From Fusibacter ferrireducens (GTDB taxonomy: Bacteria > Bacillota > Clostridia > Peptostreptococcales > Acidaminobacteraceae), in the NCBI RefSeq assembly GCF_015352425.1, contig NZ_JADKNH010000002.1, positions 233,169-297,168 of the forward strand: DNA of 64,000 nt, read 5' to 3'. Below are positions 32,115-41,269 of this stretch, one piece after another. Position 1 is the stretch's first letter, and each line of letters opens with the position of its first letter. A model generated the notes under the pieces. The model saw only the letters and a list, made by a program, of their open reading frames with translations. It was not told the DNA's origin and did not search any database. The position numbers and the translations under genes were made by a program.

Positions 32115-35100
32115 CTACACTGTCATTTCTTCGTCATCTTCAACGATTATATTTTCACTGAAATCATCTTCACTCACGCCTATACTGTCATCTCCTTTAT
32201 CCATGTCTAGTTCAGCATTAAGTTCAAATTGCCGCTTTAGCTTCTGTGTTAATGTTTCCTCATACATAAATGGTTTCTCCCATTCTTCTTTGGATTGAGT
32301 CATATTCCTTTCATACTCATCAATCTGGTTTTCTGTTTTTTCAATGCGTTTCTCAAGACCGTCTAAAAGGTTTTCAAGTCTCACCATATTCCCGTGGGGA
32401 CTATCTCCGAATTCAACTTCATATTTCTGCTCTGCATGAAGAATCATCTTATGCTGACCAAAAAAATGATTCTTTAGGATTAAGAGATCAAATCCATTAA
32501 ATGTGCCCACATGAGCTTCTTTTTCTGGTTCAAGTCTTGATAAAAGCACTTGAAGATACGTACCTGCTTTTTCCCTTTCATCAAAGAATTTGCCATCAAT
32601 ATTGATTTGAAACTCATCTGTCTTATTCATGCCGCGCCTGCTGATATCTTTAATCAATCCTTCAAGACGTTGTTTCGCCTGTTGAATCAGCTTTGGATAT
32701 TTATAAGTGAAATTATCTTCCATGGCATACCTTCTGCTGTTGTATTCAGATTTTAAAAGACTTAAACGACTGACTTCATTATCAATATCCATCTTTTCTT
32801 TAATTAAAGGATTTCCTGTTGCCAGGGCTTTTACTTCTGCAAAAGATAGTACCGTTTCATCAATATCCTCCGCGTTTCTTGCAACAGATTTACTGGTCAT
32901 AATTTGACTGATGAAGCGTTGTTTGTTCTCAACAATTTGCCATAAATAGCTATCAAATGTTGATTTTGTAACGTATTTATAGATGTTTACAGCTTCATTT
33001 TGATTCCCTTGCCTTAAGATTCTTCCTTCCCGTTGTTCCAGATCACTTGGTCGCCATGGGCAATCTAAATGATGTAGGGCAATTAATCGGTCTTGTATAT
33101 TCGTTCCTGTTCCCATCTTGGCCGTTGAACCCAGAATTATCCGTTTGTTACCACTACGCATATCAGAAAACAAGGTTTCTCTTTGTGCTTCACTATTGGC
33201 ATCATGTATGAAACAAATTTCCTTTTCAGGAATACCTCTTTTGATCAATTCGTTTTTAATGTAAGGGTAAATAGAAAAACGCCCATCTGAATTAGGCGTT
33301 CCTACATCGCAAAATATGATTTGTGTTCCCTTGAAAGGATTGCTCTCCTTGTATTCTTCAAAAACCCTCTCAATACATTGGTTTACTTTGTTATCGGGGT
33401 CATTGGCCACATCCTCGTAAAGCAGTCTTGGATCAAGTCCCAAAAGTCTTGCCTCATTGGTTATCTTAAGCATGTTATCGATCCGTGGATCAACCATGCC
33501 ATTTCGAATGTCACTTGCCCTATCAACGAAGCTCTCCATAATTTCTTTTGTAAATTCACTGGACTCAGCTGAAATCAACTTATGCTTGTCTCCTTTTAAT
33601 TTTGGAACTGGTAAATTAAGCATATCCGCTGTTTTTACATCCGCCATATTTTTGAAAATTGTCATGAGCTCTGGCAAATTCGTAAACTTAGCAAATCTGC
33701 TTTTATACCGATAACCCGTTCCTTCCGGAGCTAGTTCAAGACTGGAAACCACTTCTCCAAACTGAGCTGCCCATGCGTCAAAATGGTGGATGCCTCTTGA
33801 CTCAAGTTCTTTATTTTGAATATATCGCTGCATCACATACATTTCCGTCATGCTGTTACTGATAGGAGTTCCAGTCGCAAAAATGACCCCACGGCCTTGA
33901 TTAATTTCTTGGATATACTGAGTTTTCATGAGCATATCCATGGATTTCTTACTTCTCGTATTGGATATCCCTGCAACATTTCTTATTTTTGAAAATACAG
34001 CACAGTTCTTAAAATAGTGAGCTTCATCCACATAAACACAATCGATCCCTAGCTCTTCAAAGTTGATGACATCATCCTTGGGACTATCATGAAGCCGTTT
34101 GATTTCAGCTGTTAATGACAGTTTGAGCTTTTCCATCTGCTTGATACTCCAATTCTCACCATTGCTCCTTTTTGCATCAGCGATGGCAGCAGAGATATCA
34201 CTGATCTGCCTATGAATCATTTCTTCCTGCCGTTCTTTAGAAACCGGAATCTTTTCGAACTGCGAGTGCCCCATAATAACAGCATCATAAGCCCCGGTAG
34301 CAATCCGACTGACGAAACGTCTACGATTTGATTTTTGAAAATCTTTCTTGGTGGTGACTAGAACATTAGCTGATGGATAAAGCCTTAAAAATTCGCTTCC
34401 AATATGCTGTGTTAAATGATTTGGTACAACAAGAACTGCTTTATTAATCAGTCCCAATCGCTTTTGCTCCATACAACTGCCAATCATTTCGAAAGTCTTA
34501 CCTGCGCCTACTGAATGTGCTAGTAGCGTACTGCCACCATAGATAATTCTTGCAATGGCAGCGGTTTGATGGTCTCTTAATTTAATATCTGGATTCATAC
34601 CTGGGAAGTTTAAGTGACTGCCATCATATTCTCTCAGGCGGATATTGTTGTAGTGCTGATTATAATAACTCACATACTTTTTACGTCTTTCTGGATCTTT
34701 AGATAACCATTCTTTAAAGGCTTGTTTTAGCAGGGATTGCTTTTCTCTCGCCAGCATGGTCTCCTTTTTGTTGATGATATATTTTACTGTATCACCATCT
34801 TCAATACGATCCTTAACCGTAGAATTTCTAAGATTTAAACTATCTTCCAGGATGTAGTAGGCATTGATTCTTGAAGTTCCATAGGTTTCTTTGGCTGAAA
34901 CAGAATATCCATCCAATCCTTTGTTCTCAATACCGAAACTGGCGTTGTAATTATTGTAATGCACTTTTATTTCGTTTCTTCCGCCTGTATTGTGATAATA
35001 TCTTGGTGTTTTCAAAGTTTCATAGATAAACTGTTCATAATCTGTGGCTTCAATCCATGTGGTTCCTAACCTGACATCAATATCACTGGCCTCAAGATCA

Positions 35101-38100
35101 ATGGGTTGTACTTTTTCTAGGGCAGGGACATTCTTTGAAAAGAGTTCAGGATTCATATCCGCAAAGACCTTGGCAAATTTAAGCTTTTGCCTTACATCCC
35201 CAGAGAGATATTCATCAGCAGTTTCCCAACCTCTTAAAGGATCATTTTCATGATACTTTTCAGGGTTTAGATAGATGTCTTGTTTAAGCTCCTTAATGAT
35301 GATTTCAGGTTCCTCATCATAAATCCCAGCCATAAATGGGATATCCACCATACCTTTTTCATTTAAGGACGCTGTTAATGCTTCAAATGCTGAATCTACA
35401 TCCGTTATGGATTCATAAGGCTTAATGGTTCTTTTGGTGAACATATCTGCCTTTGTGACATGATGATCTTCATCCTCCACTTCCAGAGAACATAAAAGCG
35501 GATAGTCATTGTCATCACGGAATGCGCTGGCATTGGATCTTGAAGTAATATAACCAAAGTCTTTAACAAATGTATCATAAGTTTGATTTAACTGGTCTTG
35601 AGCCTTTTCAAGTAATTCTTTTGTGCAGCCTTCGGTTTGAAGTGTAATGATTTCTCTTGTAATCTCCCGAATTGCCATCATGCCTTGAATCCGTTCAAGG
35701 GTTTTACCGGTATAATCCATTCGTCTCATCATAGAGTTTTCACGGTAATAAAGTTTGTCATCAATAAAGGCATAACAGTAGTTCTTATACTTAGGATCAG
35801 CAGGGATGTCATTGCTATCCTCTTTTTTTGCCTGCTCGTAATAGCCGATTTCAGCTTGAAGATGAGAGACTGCTTCAGATAAAGCTTCTTCCAGATTAAA
35901 GTTACTATCTGTATTTACACATGTCGTATAACGACTGTCTCTACCAAACATTCTTTCATCAAATACCATCTCACCAAGCATCATATGGGGATGGTCAATG
36001 AAATATTGATTGACGGGGACCCCATTTTCATTATCTGTTACCGATAGCCAAGTTGGTATTTCCACCGACCGACGTTCTCTCTTTTTTAGAAAGAGGATAT
36101 CTGCTGTTACATCGGTATTGGCATTTTCCTTAAAAGCTGTATTAGGTAATCGTATTGCGCCTATCAGCTCAGCTCTTTCAGCAATATACTTTCTGACAGC
36201 TTGATCTTTTTTGTCCATGGTTCCCTTACTGGTAACAAAGGCAATGATGCCACCAGGACGTACTTTATCTAATGTTTTTGCTAAGAAATAGTCATGGATC
36301 ATGAAGTTATGCTTATCATAAAGTCTGTCATATACTTTATAATTACCAAAAGGGACATTGCCAATGGCTACATCAAAAAAGTTATCTTCAAACTGTGTTT
36401 CTTCATAACCTTTAATTTGAATCTGTGCATTCTGATAGAGCTGTCTTGCAATACGTCCTGATATATCATCCAGTTCAACACCAAAGAGTTTTGACTTGTT
36501 CATAGAGTCAGGAAGGTGGGAAAAGAAATTACCAACGCCCATGGAAGGTTCCAAGATATTTCCTTTCTTGAATCCAAACTGATCAAGTGCCTGATAAATG
36601 CTTTGAATGACAACAGAAGATGTATAGTGAGCATTGGGTGTTGAGGCTTTTGCACTCTCGTATTCTTCTTGTGACAAGAGTTTTTTTAATTCACCGTATT
36701 CATTACTCCAACCACTTGCACCGATATCAAAGGCTTGAGGCATCCCACCCCAACCAACATATCTGGCTAAGATGGACTGTTCTTTGTCAATAGCCATACG
36801 GTTTTCTACCTCAATAACTTTCAACGTTTTAATGGCTTCAAGATTGGCTCTGAACTTGGTTTTCACTCCTCCAATCCCGATTTCGTCTTCAGGTGAAAAT
36901 TGATAATTAATTTTTGTAGGACGTTCCTGTTTTTGATTTTCATCTTCAACTAGACCAGTAGGTTCGATTTGAATTATACTTCCCTCACCATCAGATTCTA
37001 TGTCTGCTTCTAAAGAATGATCATGAATCTCCTTCGGTTCTATGTCCAATAAATCATCTATTTCTGAAAGTGTTTCAATACTGATTTCATGACCTTTATC
37101 ATCAAATGTTGGTTCTATGTTCTCTTCATCAATATCCTCTGAATAATAGGCCTTATAGACAATGTGGCCTTGACTGACAATATTCGATAACCAATTTTTG
37201 AGAAAATTATTTAGTTCATCTTCCAGATCAGGATTAACCAATTCATTCCCCTGGTACGCTTCATGATAGATTGCCATATTATCTTGTTTGAAAGTGGCTG
37301 CTGTTAATGTCTTCTGATTCTGATCAACAATGAGTTCCATATCCGGATCACTCATCAAATCTCCATTTTGCTCGTAATAATGAGATAAAGAAATTCGATT
37401 CTCATAAAGCGTTTCAATAACAAGATCCATAAATCCAGATGCTTTCAGCTTCATATAACGATAACGTCCGTTTAAAATGCCAGGTGCAATCTTCATTAAC
37501 TTTTTATAATTTTCATGTCGAATATCTTTTTCAACGTAATTGATATCAAATAATGTTGGTTGATAAATAGATTTTCTAGTTGGTGGTTTATCGTTTTTAT
37601 AACGGGGTTCAAAGTATTTACCATTCTGCATTAAGGCATCTATCCCGGAAGCAACTCTAGACCATGACAAATGAATTTCTTTATCTGATTTGTATAGCTC
37701 AATGGCAATCCCTTTACTATCGTGATTTTCAAAACCACTTAGATCCTCAGAGAATGTAACAGAACTACCGCCAGTACCATATTCATTTTTTAAAAAGTCT
37801 GCCTTTTCTTTTGCTGTATGTTCTTCTGAAAAGAAATCAACAATCCGCTGTTTGCCACCTTCAAAGCCAGATCCTCTTAATAGTACCGTTTCAATCAGAT
37901 CATCATCAGTAAACTCCATTAAAAAAGAGCTACGCTCTGGCAGCTCTAAATCTTTTTCTATCTCTCCTTGTAGATGATTTCCCGAAGAACGATTTCTTCC
38001 ACGCTCGTTCTGATCATCTCCCTGTGACGATAAGCCTGATAGGTGTTGGTCGGGTCCTGTATCGGTTCTTTTTGTAGCATTTGCTCCTGAAGCATCTCCA

Positions 38101-39065
38101 TCCTCTCCCACGCTTGCTGATTCACTTGATGCATCAGAGGAAGTAGTGTCCCTTCGGTCAATAGATAATTGTACCGATTGATGTGTTCTTCTTTCAGGTA
38201 ATTCATTGCCATCTGCCCGTATTTCCCTAGCGGTTTCTTGTCGTAGTTTTCCTCCCTCGATAGTTGAATCTGAGGATGATAAATCCCCTGTACTTCCTGA
38301 TAACTGAGTTCCACGGCTTTCATTAACATTCACACTCCTTTTTTGATTTTTAATGTTTTTTATTTCTCTTTCAATTTCTCTTAAAATCTGTTCTGATATG
38401 TTACTGGTCAGATAGCCTAATCTTAGGATTAATGCTTTCGTATCAAAATCTGTTACTGTATTAAATGGGTTTATACTACTTAGATTAGGTTCTTCAATAC
38501 CAGCTCGAATAGATGTCATATACTCTACACTGTCCATAAGAGACTGCATAAACTGCTTTTTAACGCCTTCAATGGGCAGTCCCAATAATTTGGTCTCAGC
38601 CAATTCTTTTTCAAGTTCATGCTGTACATCTGAAGCATAGGCAAGGACCGATTCATAGGTCCGCCTTGCAATCCATTCTGACAAGGTATTCGTTTTAAAG
38701 CTTGCCAATAATTGTGATTCTACTGATTCATTTAATTGCCACACGTTTGGAATAGTATGGGGATGGCCATGGGTATCTTCAATATCAAACAGATATTTTA
38801 ATTTTAAATAAGCACTTTGATCATCGAAGACTGCAATACTCTTAGCACCTCTGTTAATCCACCTGCCAATGCGACGGTTCCAGATTTCCATATCAGCAAC
38901 TAAAGTAGCTTCAGGTCTTTGGGCATATATAAGTACGGCATTATTAAAACTGTGCTTATATATCCTTGCGTGAAAGGATAGAAAGTCTTTCCAGGACTGC
39001 TCATCTTGCATGATTTCTTTCAAGATGTAGTCATAAATTTCCTTAATTTCTGTCAGTCTACTCAA
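32115..39065 (-). CDS. Giant DNA methyltransferase-SNF2 helicase fusion protein
   Basis: A 2316-aa protein. Residues about 1-120 form an ArdC-N-like domain (FHARIYKHSFNNAVLIYAQRP, RWINRGAKSIAVFDD). A Ser/Asp/Gly-rich linker spans about 240-400. An N6-adenine methyltransferase core follows: LEPSMGVGNFFSHL near 840 and GNVPFGNYKVYD near 903 (NVPF in place of NPPF). An SNF2/DEAH helicase has Walker A SVGAGKTF near 1518, DEAH in CVYVDEAHYF near 1678 and QREGRILRQGNQN near 2016, with a coiled coil near the C-terminus. Proteins of this type occur in Tn1549-like ICEs and may protect or process incoming DNA. The TTG start overlaps the ParB-like stop. Confidence 0.88.
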   Translation of the reverse strand: MSRLTEIKEIYDYILKEIMQDEQSWKDFLSFHARIYKHSFNNAVLIYAQRPEATLVADMEIWNRRIGRWINRGAKSIAVFDDQSAYLKLKYLFDIEDTHGHPHTIPNVWQLNESVESQLLASFKTNTLSEWIARRTYESVLAYASDVQHELEKELAETKLLGLPIEGVKKQFMQSLMDSVEYMTSIRAGIEEPNLSSINPFNTVTDFDTKALILRLGYLTSNISEQILREIEREIKNIKNQKRSVNVNESRGTQLSGSTGDLSSSDSTIEGGKLRQETAREIRADGNELPERRTHQSVQLSIDRRDTTSSDASSESASVGEDGDASGANATKRTDTGPDQHLSGLSSQGDDQNERGRNRSSGNHLQGEIEKDLELPERSSFLMEFTDDDLIETVLLRGSGFEGGKQRIVDFFSEEHTAKEKADFLKNEYGTGGSSVTFSEDLSGFENHDSKGIAIELYKSDKEIHLSWSRVASGIDALMQNGKYFEPRYKNDKPPTRKSIYQPTLFDINYVEKDIRHENYKKLMKIAPGILNGRYRYMKLKASGFMDLVIETLYENRISLSHYYEQNGDLMSDPDMELIVDQNQKTLTAATFKQDNMAIYHEAYQGNELVNPDLEDELNNFLKNWLSNIVSQGHIVYKAYYSEDIDEENIEPTFDDKGHEISIETLSEIDDLLDIEPKEIHDHSLEADIESDGEGSIIQIEPTGLVEDENQKQERPTKINYQFSPEDEIGIGGVKTKFRANLEAIKTLKVIEVENRMAIDKEQSILARYVGWGGMPQAFDIGASGWSNEYGELKKLLSQEEYESAKASTPNAHYTSSVVIQSIYQALDQFGFKKGNILEPSMGVGNFFSHLPDSMNKSKLFGVELDDISGRIARQLYQNAQIQIKGYEETQFEDNFFDVAIGNVPFGNYKVYDRLYDKHNFMIHDYFLAKTLDKVRPGGIIAFVTSKGTMDKKDQAVRKYIAERAELIGAIRLPNTAFKENANTDVTADILFLKKRERRSVEIPTWLSVTDNENGVPVNQYFIDHPHMMLGEMVFDERMFGRDSRYTTCVNTDSNFNLEEALSEAVSHLQAEIGYYEQAKKEDSNDIPADPKYKNYCYAFIDDKLYYRENSMMRRMDYTGKTLERIQGMMAIREITREIITLQTEGCTKELLEKAQDQLNQTYDTFVKDFGYITSRSNASAFRDDNDYPLLCSLEVEDEDHHVTKADMFTKRTIKPYESITDVDSAFEALTASLNEKGMVDIPFMAGIYDEEPEIIIKELKQDIYLNPEKYHENDPLRGWETADEYLSGDVRQKLKFAKVFADMNPELFSKNVPALEKVQPIDLEASDIDVRLGTTWIEATDYEQFIYETLKTPRYYHNTGGRNEIKVHYNNYNASFGIENKGLDGYSVSAKETYGTSRINAYYILEDSLNLRNSTVKDRIEDGDTVKYIINKKETMLAREKQSLLKQAFKEWLSKDPERRKKYVSYYNQHYNNIRLREYDGSHLNFPGMNPDIKLRDHQTAAIARIIYGGSTLLAHSVGAGKTFEMIGSCMEQKRLGLINKAVLVVPNHLTQHIGSEFLRLYPSANVLVTTKKDFQKSNRRRFVSRIATGAYDAVIMGHSQFEKIPVSKERQEEMIHRQISDISAAIADAKRSNGENWSIKQMEKLKLSLTAEIKRLHDSPKDDVINFEELGIDCVYVDEAHYFKNCAVFSKIRNVAGISNTRSKKSMDMLMKTQYIQEINQGRGVIFATGTPISNSMTEMYVMQRYIQNKELESRGIHHFDAWAAQFGEVVSSLELAPEGTGYRYKSRFAKFTNLPELMTIFKNMADVKTADMLNLPVPKLKGDKHKLISAESSEFTKEIMESFVDRASDIRNGMVDPRIDNMLKITNEARLLGLDPRLLYEDVANDPDNKVNQCIERVFEEYKESNPFKGTQIIFCDVGTPNSDGRFSIYPYIKNELIKRGIPEKEICFIHDANSEAQRETLFSDMRSGNKRIILGSTAKMGTGTNIQDRLIALHHLDCPWRPSDLEQREGRILRQGNQNEAVNIYKYVTKSTFDSYLWQIVENKQRFISQIMTSKSVARNAEDIDETVLSFAEVKALATGNPLIKEKMDIDNEVSRLSLLKSEYNSRRYAMEDNFTYKYPKLIQQAKQRLEGLIKDISRRGMNKTDEFQINIDGKFFDEREKAGTYLQVLLSRLEPEKEAHVGTFNGFDLLILKNHFFGQHKMILHAEQKYEVEFGDSPHGNMVRLENLLDGLEKRIEKTENQIDEYERNMTQSKEEWEKPFMYEETLTQKLKRQFELNAELDMDKGDDSIGVSEDDFSENIIVEDDEEMTV

Positions 39066-40080
39066 TCATCTCCTCCCCCTCCTCAATGTCATGTGATCGG
39101 TTTTTCATCTGGCTAAAGTAAAATTCCAGAGCTTTTTCAATTGTTTTTTCAATAGCCTTCTTGTCATCATTTGGATTAAAATACTTAGAAATGATTGTCG
39201 GTTGAAGCTTAAAAGGTTTCACTTTACCAGTGCTTTTTAAAACATCACCACTAATGATCTGCTTCGCAGTATTCCAGTTAAGCTTTTCTTCTTTTTCATA
39301 TCTTCTTAAAAGAGCAGCTTTCTTCATATCTACCTTAAATGTATCTTCTGAGATAATAGCTTCAATCATCTCCTGATTTTCTTGTGATAAGTATGAAAGA
39401 TCTACACCAGCTCTCATGGCGATTTTGCCTTCGTCAACCAAATTCTTTAATTCTGTATTTAAATAATTTAAACGGATATATCTTGTAATCGAACGAGGAG
39501 ATAGTCCGTATTCTTCACCCACTTTATCTCTCGTTTTTAACTTGTGGTCCATTGGGCCACAAGTTTCATCCATTGCTAAATCAGGGGCTTGTGACAATTT
39601 TTCAATTTCTTCGAGAAGGTCATTCCTTACTCCTTGATTTTTCATCGCATTATGTCTCGTCGCGATTACTGTGGCTCTCTCAGAATGTGCTAAGTCAGTA
39701 AATGAACGTTGCATTAGATTGGTTTCTGTAACAATGAGTGTCGCTTCTTCCTCAGTAAGACCCTCTTTAATAACAGTTGGAACCTCAGTTAAACCTGCTT
39801 CTTTTGCAGCATTAACTCTGTTGTGTCCAGACAAAATTTCATATTTATCATCTACTTTTCTGACTACAATAGGTACTATTACCCCATAATTTTTTATGCT
39901 TTCAACCATATCGTTGAAGCGTTCCCCTTCATAAAGTTTGAAAGGATGATTTCTAAACGGTACAAGATCCGCAAGTTTTAATGCTGTAGTGCCATCCTTT
40001 TTTTCTGATGGCTCCTTGTTATAGTCATCTCCAAATATGGAGGCAAAGGTTTCAACTTTTTTCATTTTCGTTTTATCCAT
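39058..40080 (-). CDS. parB: ParB/RepB-family partition protein
   Basis: A 340-aa CTPase-type ParB. The N-terminal domain has YGVIVPIVVRKVDDKYEILSGHNRVNAAKEAG (about residues 66-97), where GHNRxxAAK replaces the chromosomal GERRxRA motif, as in plasmid and ICE homologs. An HTH (TRDKVGEEYGLSPRSITRY) and a C-terminal dimer region follow. It overlaps parA by 8 bp. It should bind a centromere site in the element; no parS-like 16-bp palindrome was found by eye. Confidence 0.88.
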   Translation of the reverse strand: MDKTKMKKVETFASIFGDDYNKEPSEKKDGTTALKLADLVPFRNHPFKLYEGERFNDMVESIKNYGVIVPIVVRKVDDKYEILSGHNRVNAAKEAGLTEVPTVIKEGLTEEEATLIVTETNLMQRSFTDLAHSERATVIATRHNAMKNQGVRNDLLEEIEKLSQAPDLAMDETCGPMDHKLKTRDKVGEEYGLSPRSITRYIRLNYLNTELKNLVDEGKIAMRAGVDLSYLSQENQEMIEAIISEDTFKVDMKKAALLRRYEKEEKLNWNTAKQIISGDVLKSTGKVKPFKLQPTIISKYFNPNDDKKAIEKTIEKALEFYFSQMKNRSHDIEEGEEMIE

Positions 40081-40855
40081 GGTTAATCAACTCCTTTGTT
40101 AGTTCCTGATAAGCAATAGCGGCTTTATTCGTGGGCATATAATCTACAATACATTTGCTTTGAAGATTGGCTTCCCCAACTTTTACTGATTTGGGAATTC
40201 TAATATCAAACACTTTGATATGTTCACCATAGGCTTCGTCCACCATTTCAATCATGTTCTTGGACAAATTGGTTCTTTCATCAAACATCGTGAGAAGAAT
40301 ACCTTCAAACATGATACTTGGATTAATCCTTCTTTTGATCTTCATAATGGTATGAAGCAGCAGTTCAAGACCTTTCACCGACAGGTACTCTGGTGTAGCT
40401 GGAATCAATACACTGTCGCAAGCAGCTAAAACATTTAATGTCATCAAACCCAAAGATGGTGCTGAATCTACAATGATGTAATCGTAATCGTCTCGAAGCT
40501 GATCTGTAATTGTTTTTAAAACATATTCTCTGCTCATGGTACTGACCAAGTTCATTTCAATCGCAGACATTTCAATACTACTTGGAATAACATCCACGCC
40601 ATCCCTATTTAGTATGTAGCTCTCTTTTGCCGGAAGATCATCCTCATTCATAACAGCCATCATCAAATGGTATAGTGTCTTATCAAGCGTTTCTGGCTTT
40701 TCAATACCGAAACAGTCAGTCATAGATGCCTGGTTGTCAGTATCAATGGCAAGGACTTTGTAACCTTCCTTCGCCAAAATCGTTGCTACGTTCCTGCAAG
40801 TCGTGCTTTTTGCTACCCCACCTTTTTGGGATGCTACAGCTATAATTTTACTCAT
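40073..40855 (-). CDS. parA: ParA/Soj-family partition ATPase
   Basis: A 260-aa ATPase with the deviant Walker A SQKGGVAKSTTC (residues 8-19), KVLAIDTDNQASMTD and DYIIVDSAPSLGLMTLN (Walker B). It pairs with the overlapping parB gene to stabilise the element after excision or during replication. The alanine in KGGVAKST, replacing the usual glycine, is a common variant. It heads the long leftward transcript of the element. Confidence 0.9.
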   Translation of the reverse strand: MSKIIAVASQKGGVAKSTTCRNVATILAKEGYKVLAIDTDNQASMTDCFGIEKPETLDKTLYHLMMAVMNEDDLPAKESYILNRDGVDVIPSSIEMSAIEMNLVSTMSREYVLKTITDQLRDDYDYIIVDSAPSLGLMTLNVLAACDSVLIPATPEYLSVKGLELLLHTIMKIKRRINPSIMFEGILLTMFDERTNLSKNMIEMVDEAYGEHIKVFDIRIPKSVKVGEANLQSKCIVDYMPTNKAAIAYQELTKELINHG

Positions 40856-41031
40856 GATATTTTTACTCCTTTCTGATATTCACTTTATAATGTGATAATA
40901 CATTTTTAAATTAATCCAATCAAGCTTTCAATTATTTTTAATCCATTACATCAAATCATCAACTCATGCTACGATTTAATTGCAGATGTTCACTAATAGG
41001 TGTATTATTTAACTTAGGCAGGTGATAATTA

Positions 41032-41247
41032 ATGAAATTAACGATGGGTGAAAAAATCCGTATTTTACTTAAAAGAAAGAATGTAACGATCATAGAACTT
41101 AGCAATCGGCTTGGCACCACGAATCAAAACATGGCGAATAAGCTCAAACGAGATAACTTCTCGATGAACGAATTGGATGCTATAGCAGAGGCGTTGAATT
41201 GCGAATTTGAGGGGTATTTTGTTGATAAGAATGGAGAAAGGATATGA
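41032..41247 (+). CDS. Small XRE/Cro-like DNA-binding protein
   Basis: A 71-aa protein that is essentially one helix-turn-helix domain (MGEKIRILLKRKNVTIIELSNRLGTTNQNMANKLK). GGCAGGTGATAATTA precedes the ATG. It points right, divergent from parA, and ends 22 bp before the KAP gene in the same direction. It may regulate the partition promoter, the KAP gene, or both. No toxin-like partner is seen. Confidence 0.75.
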   Translation: MKLTMGEKIRILLKRKNVTIIELSNRLGTTNQNMANKLKRDNFSMNELDAIAEALNCEFEGYFVDKNGERI

Positions 41248-41269
41248 TTTAAAATGAGGAGGTGTTAAA

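Noticed and set aside
37958-38329. A 123-aa open frame within the giant methylase-helicase gene
   Set aside because: It overlaps the Ser/Asp-rich linker region of the 2316-aa gene in another frame on the same strand, and has no ribosome binding site or recognisable domain.
40856-41031. parS centromere between parA and the HTH gene
   Set aside because: The gap is AT-rich and holds no convincing 14-16 bp palindrome.
41032-41247. Possible antitoxin of a toxin-antitoxin pair with the downstream gene
   Set aside because: The downstream protein is a 723-aa KAP NTPase, not a small toxin, and the HTH protein has no antitoxin-type tail.
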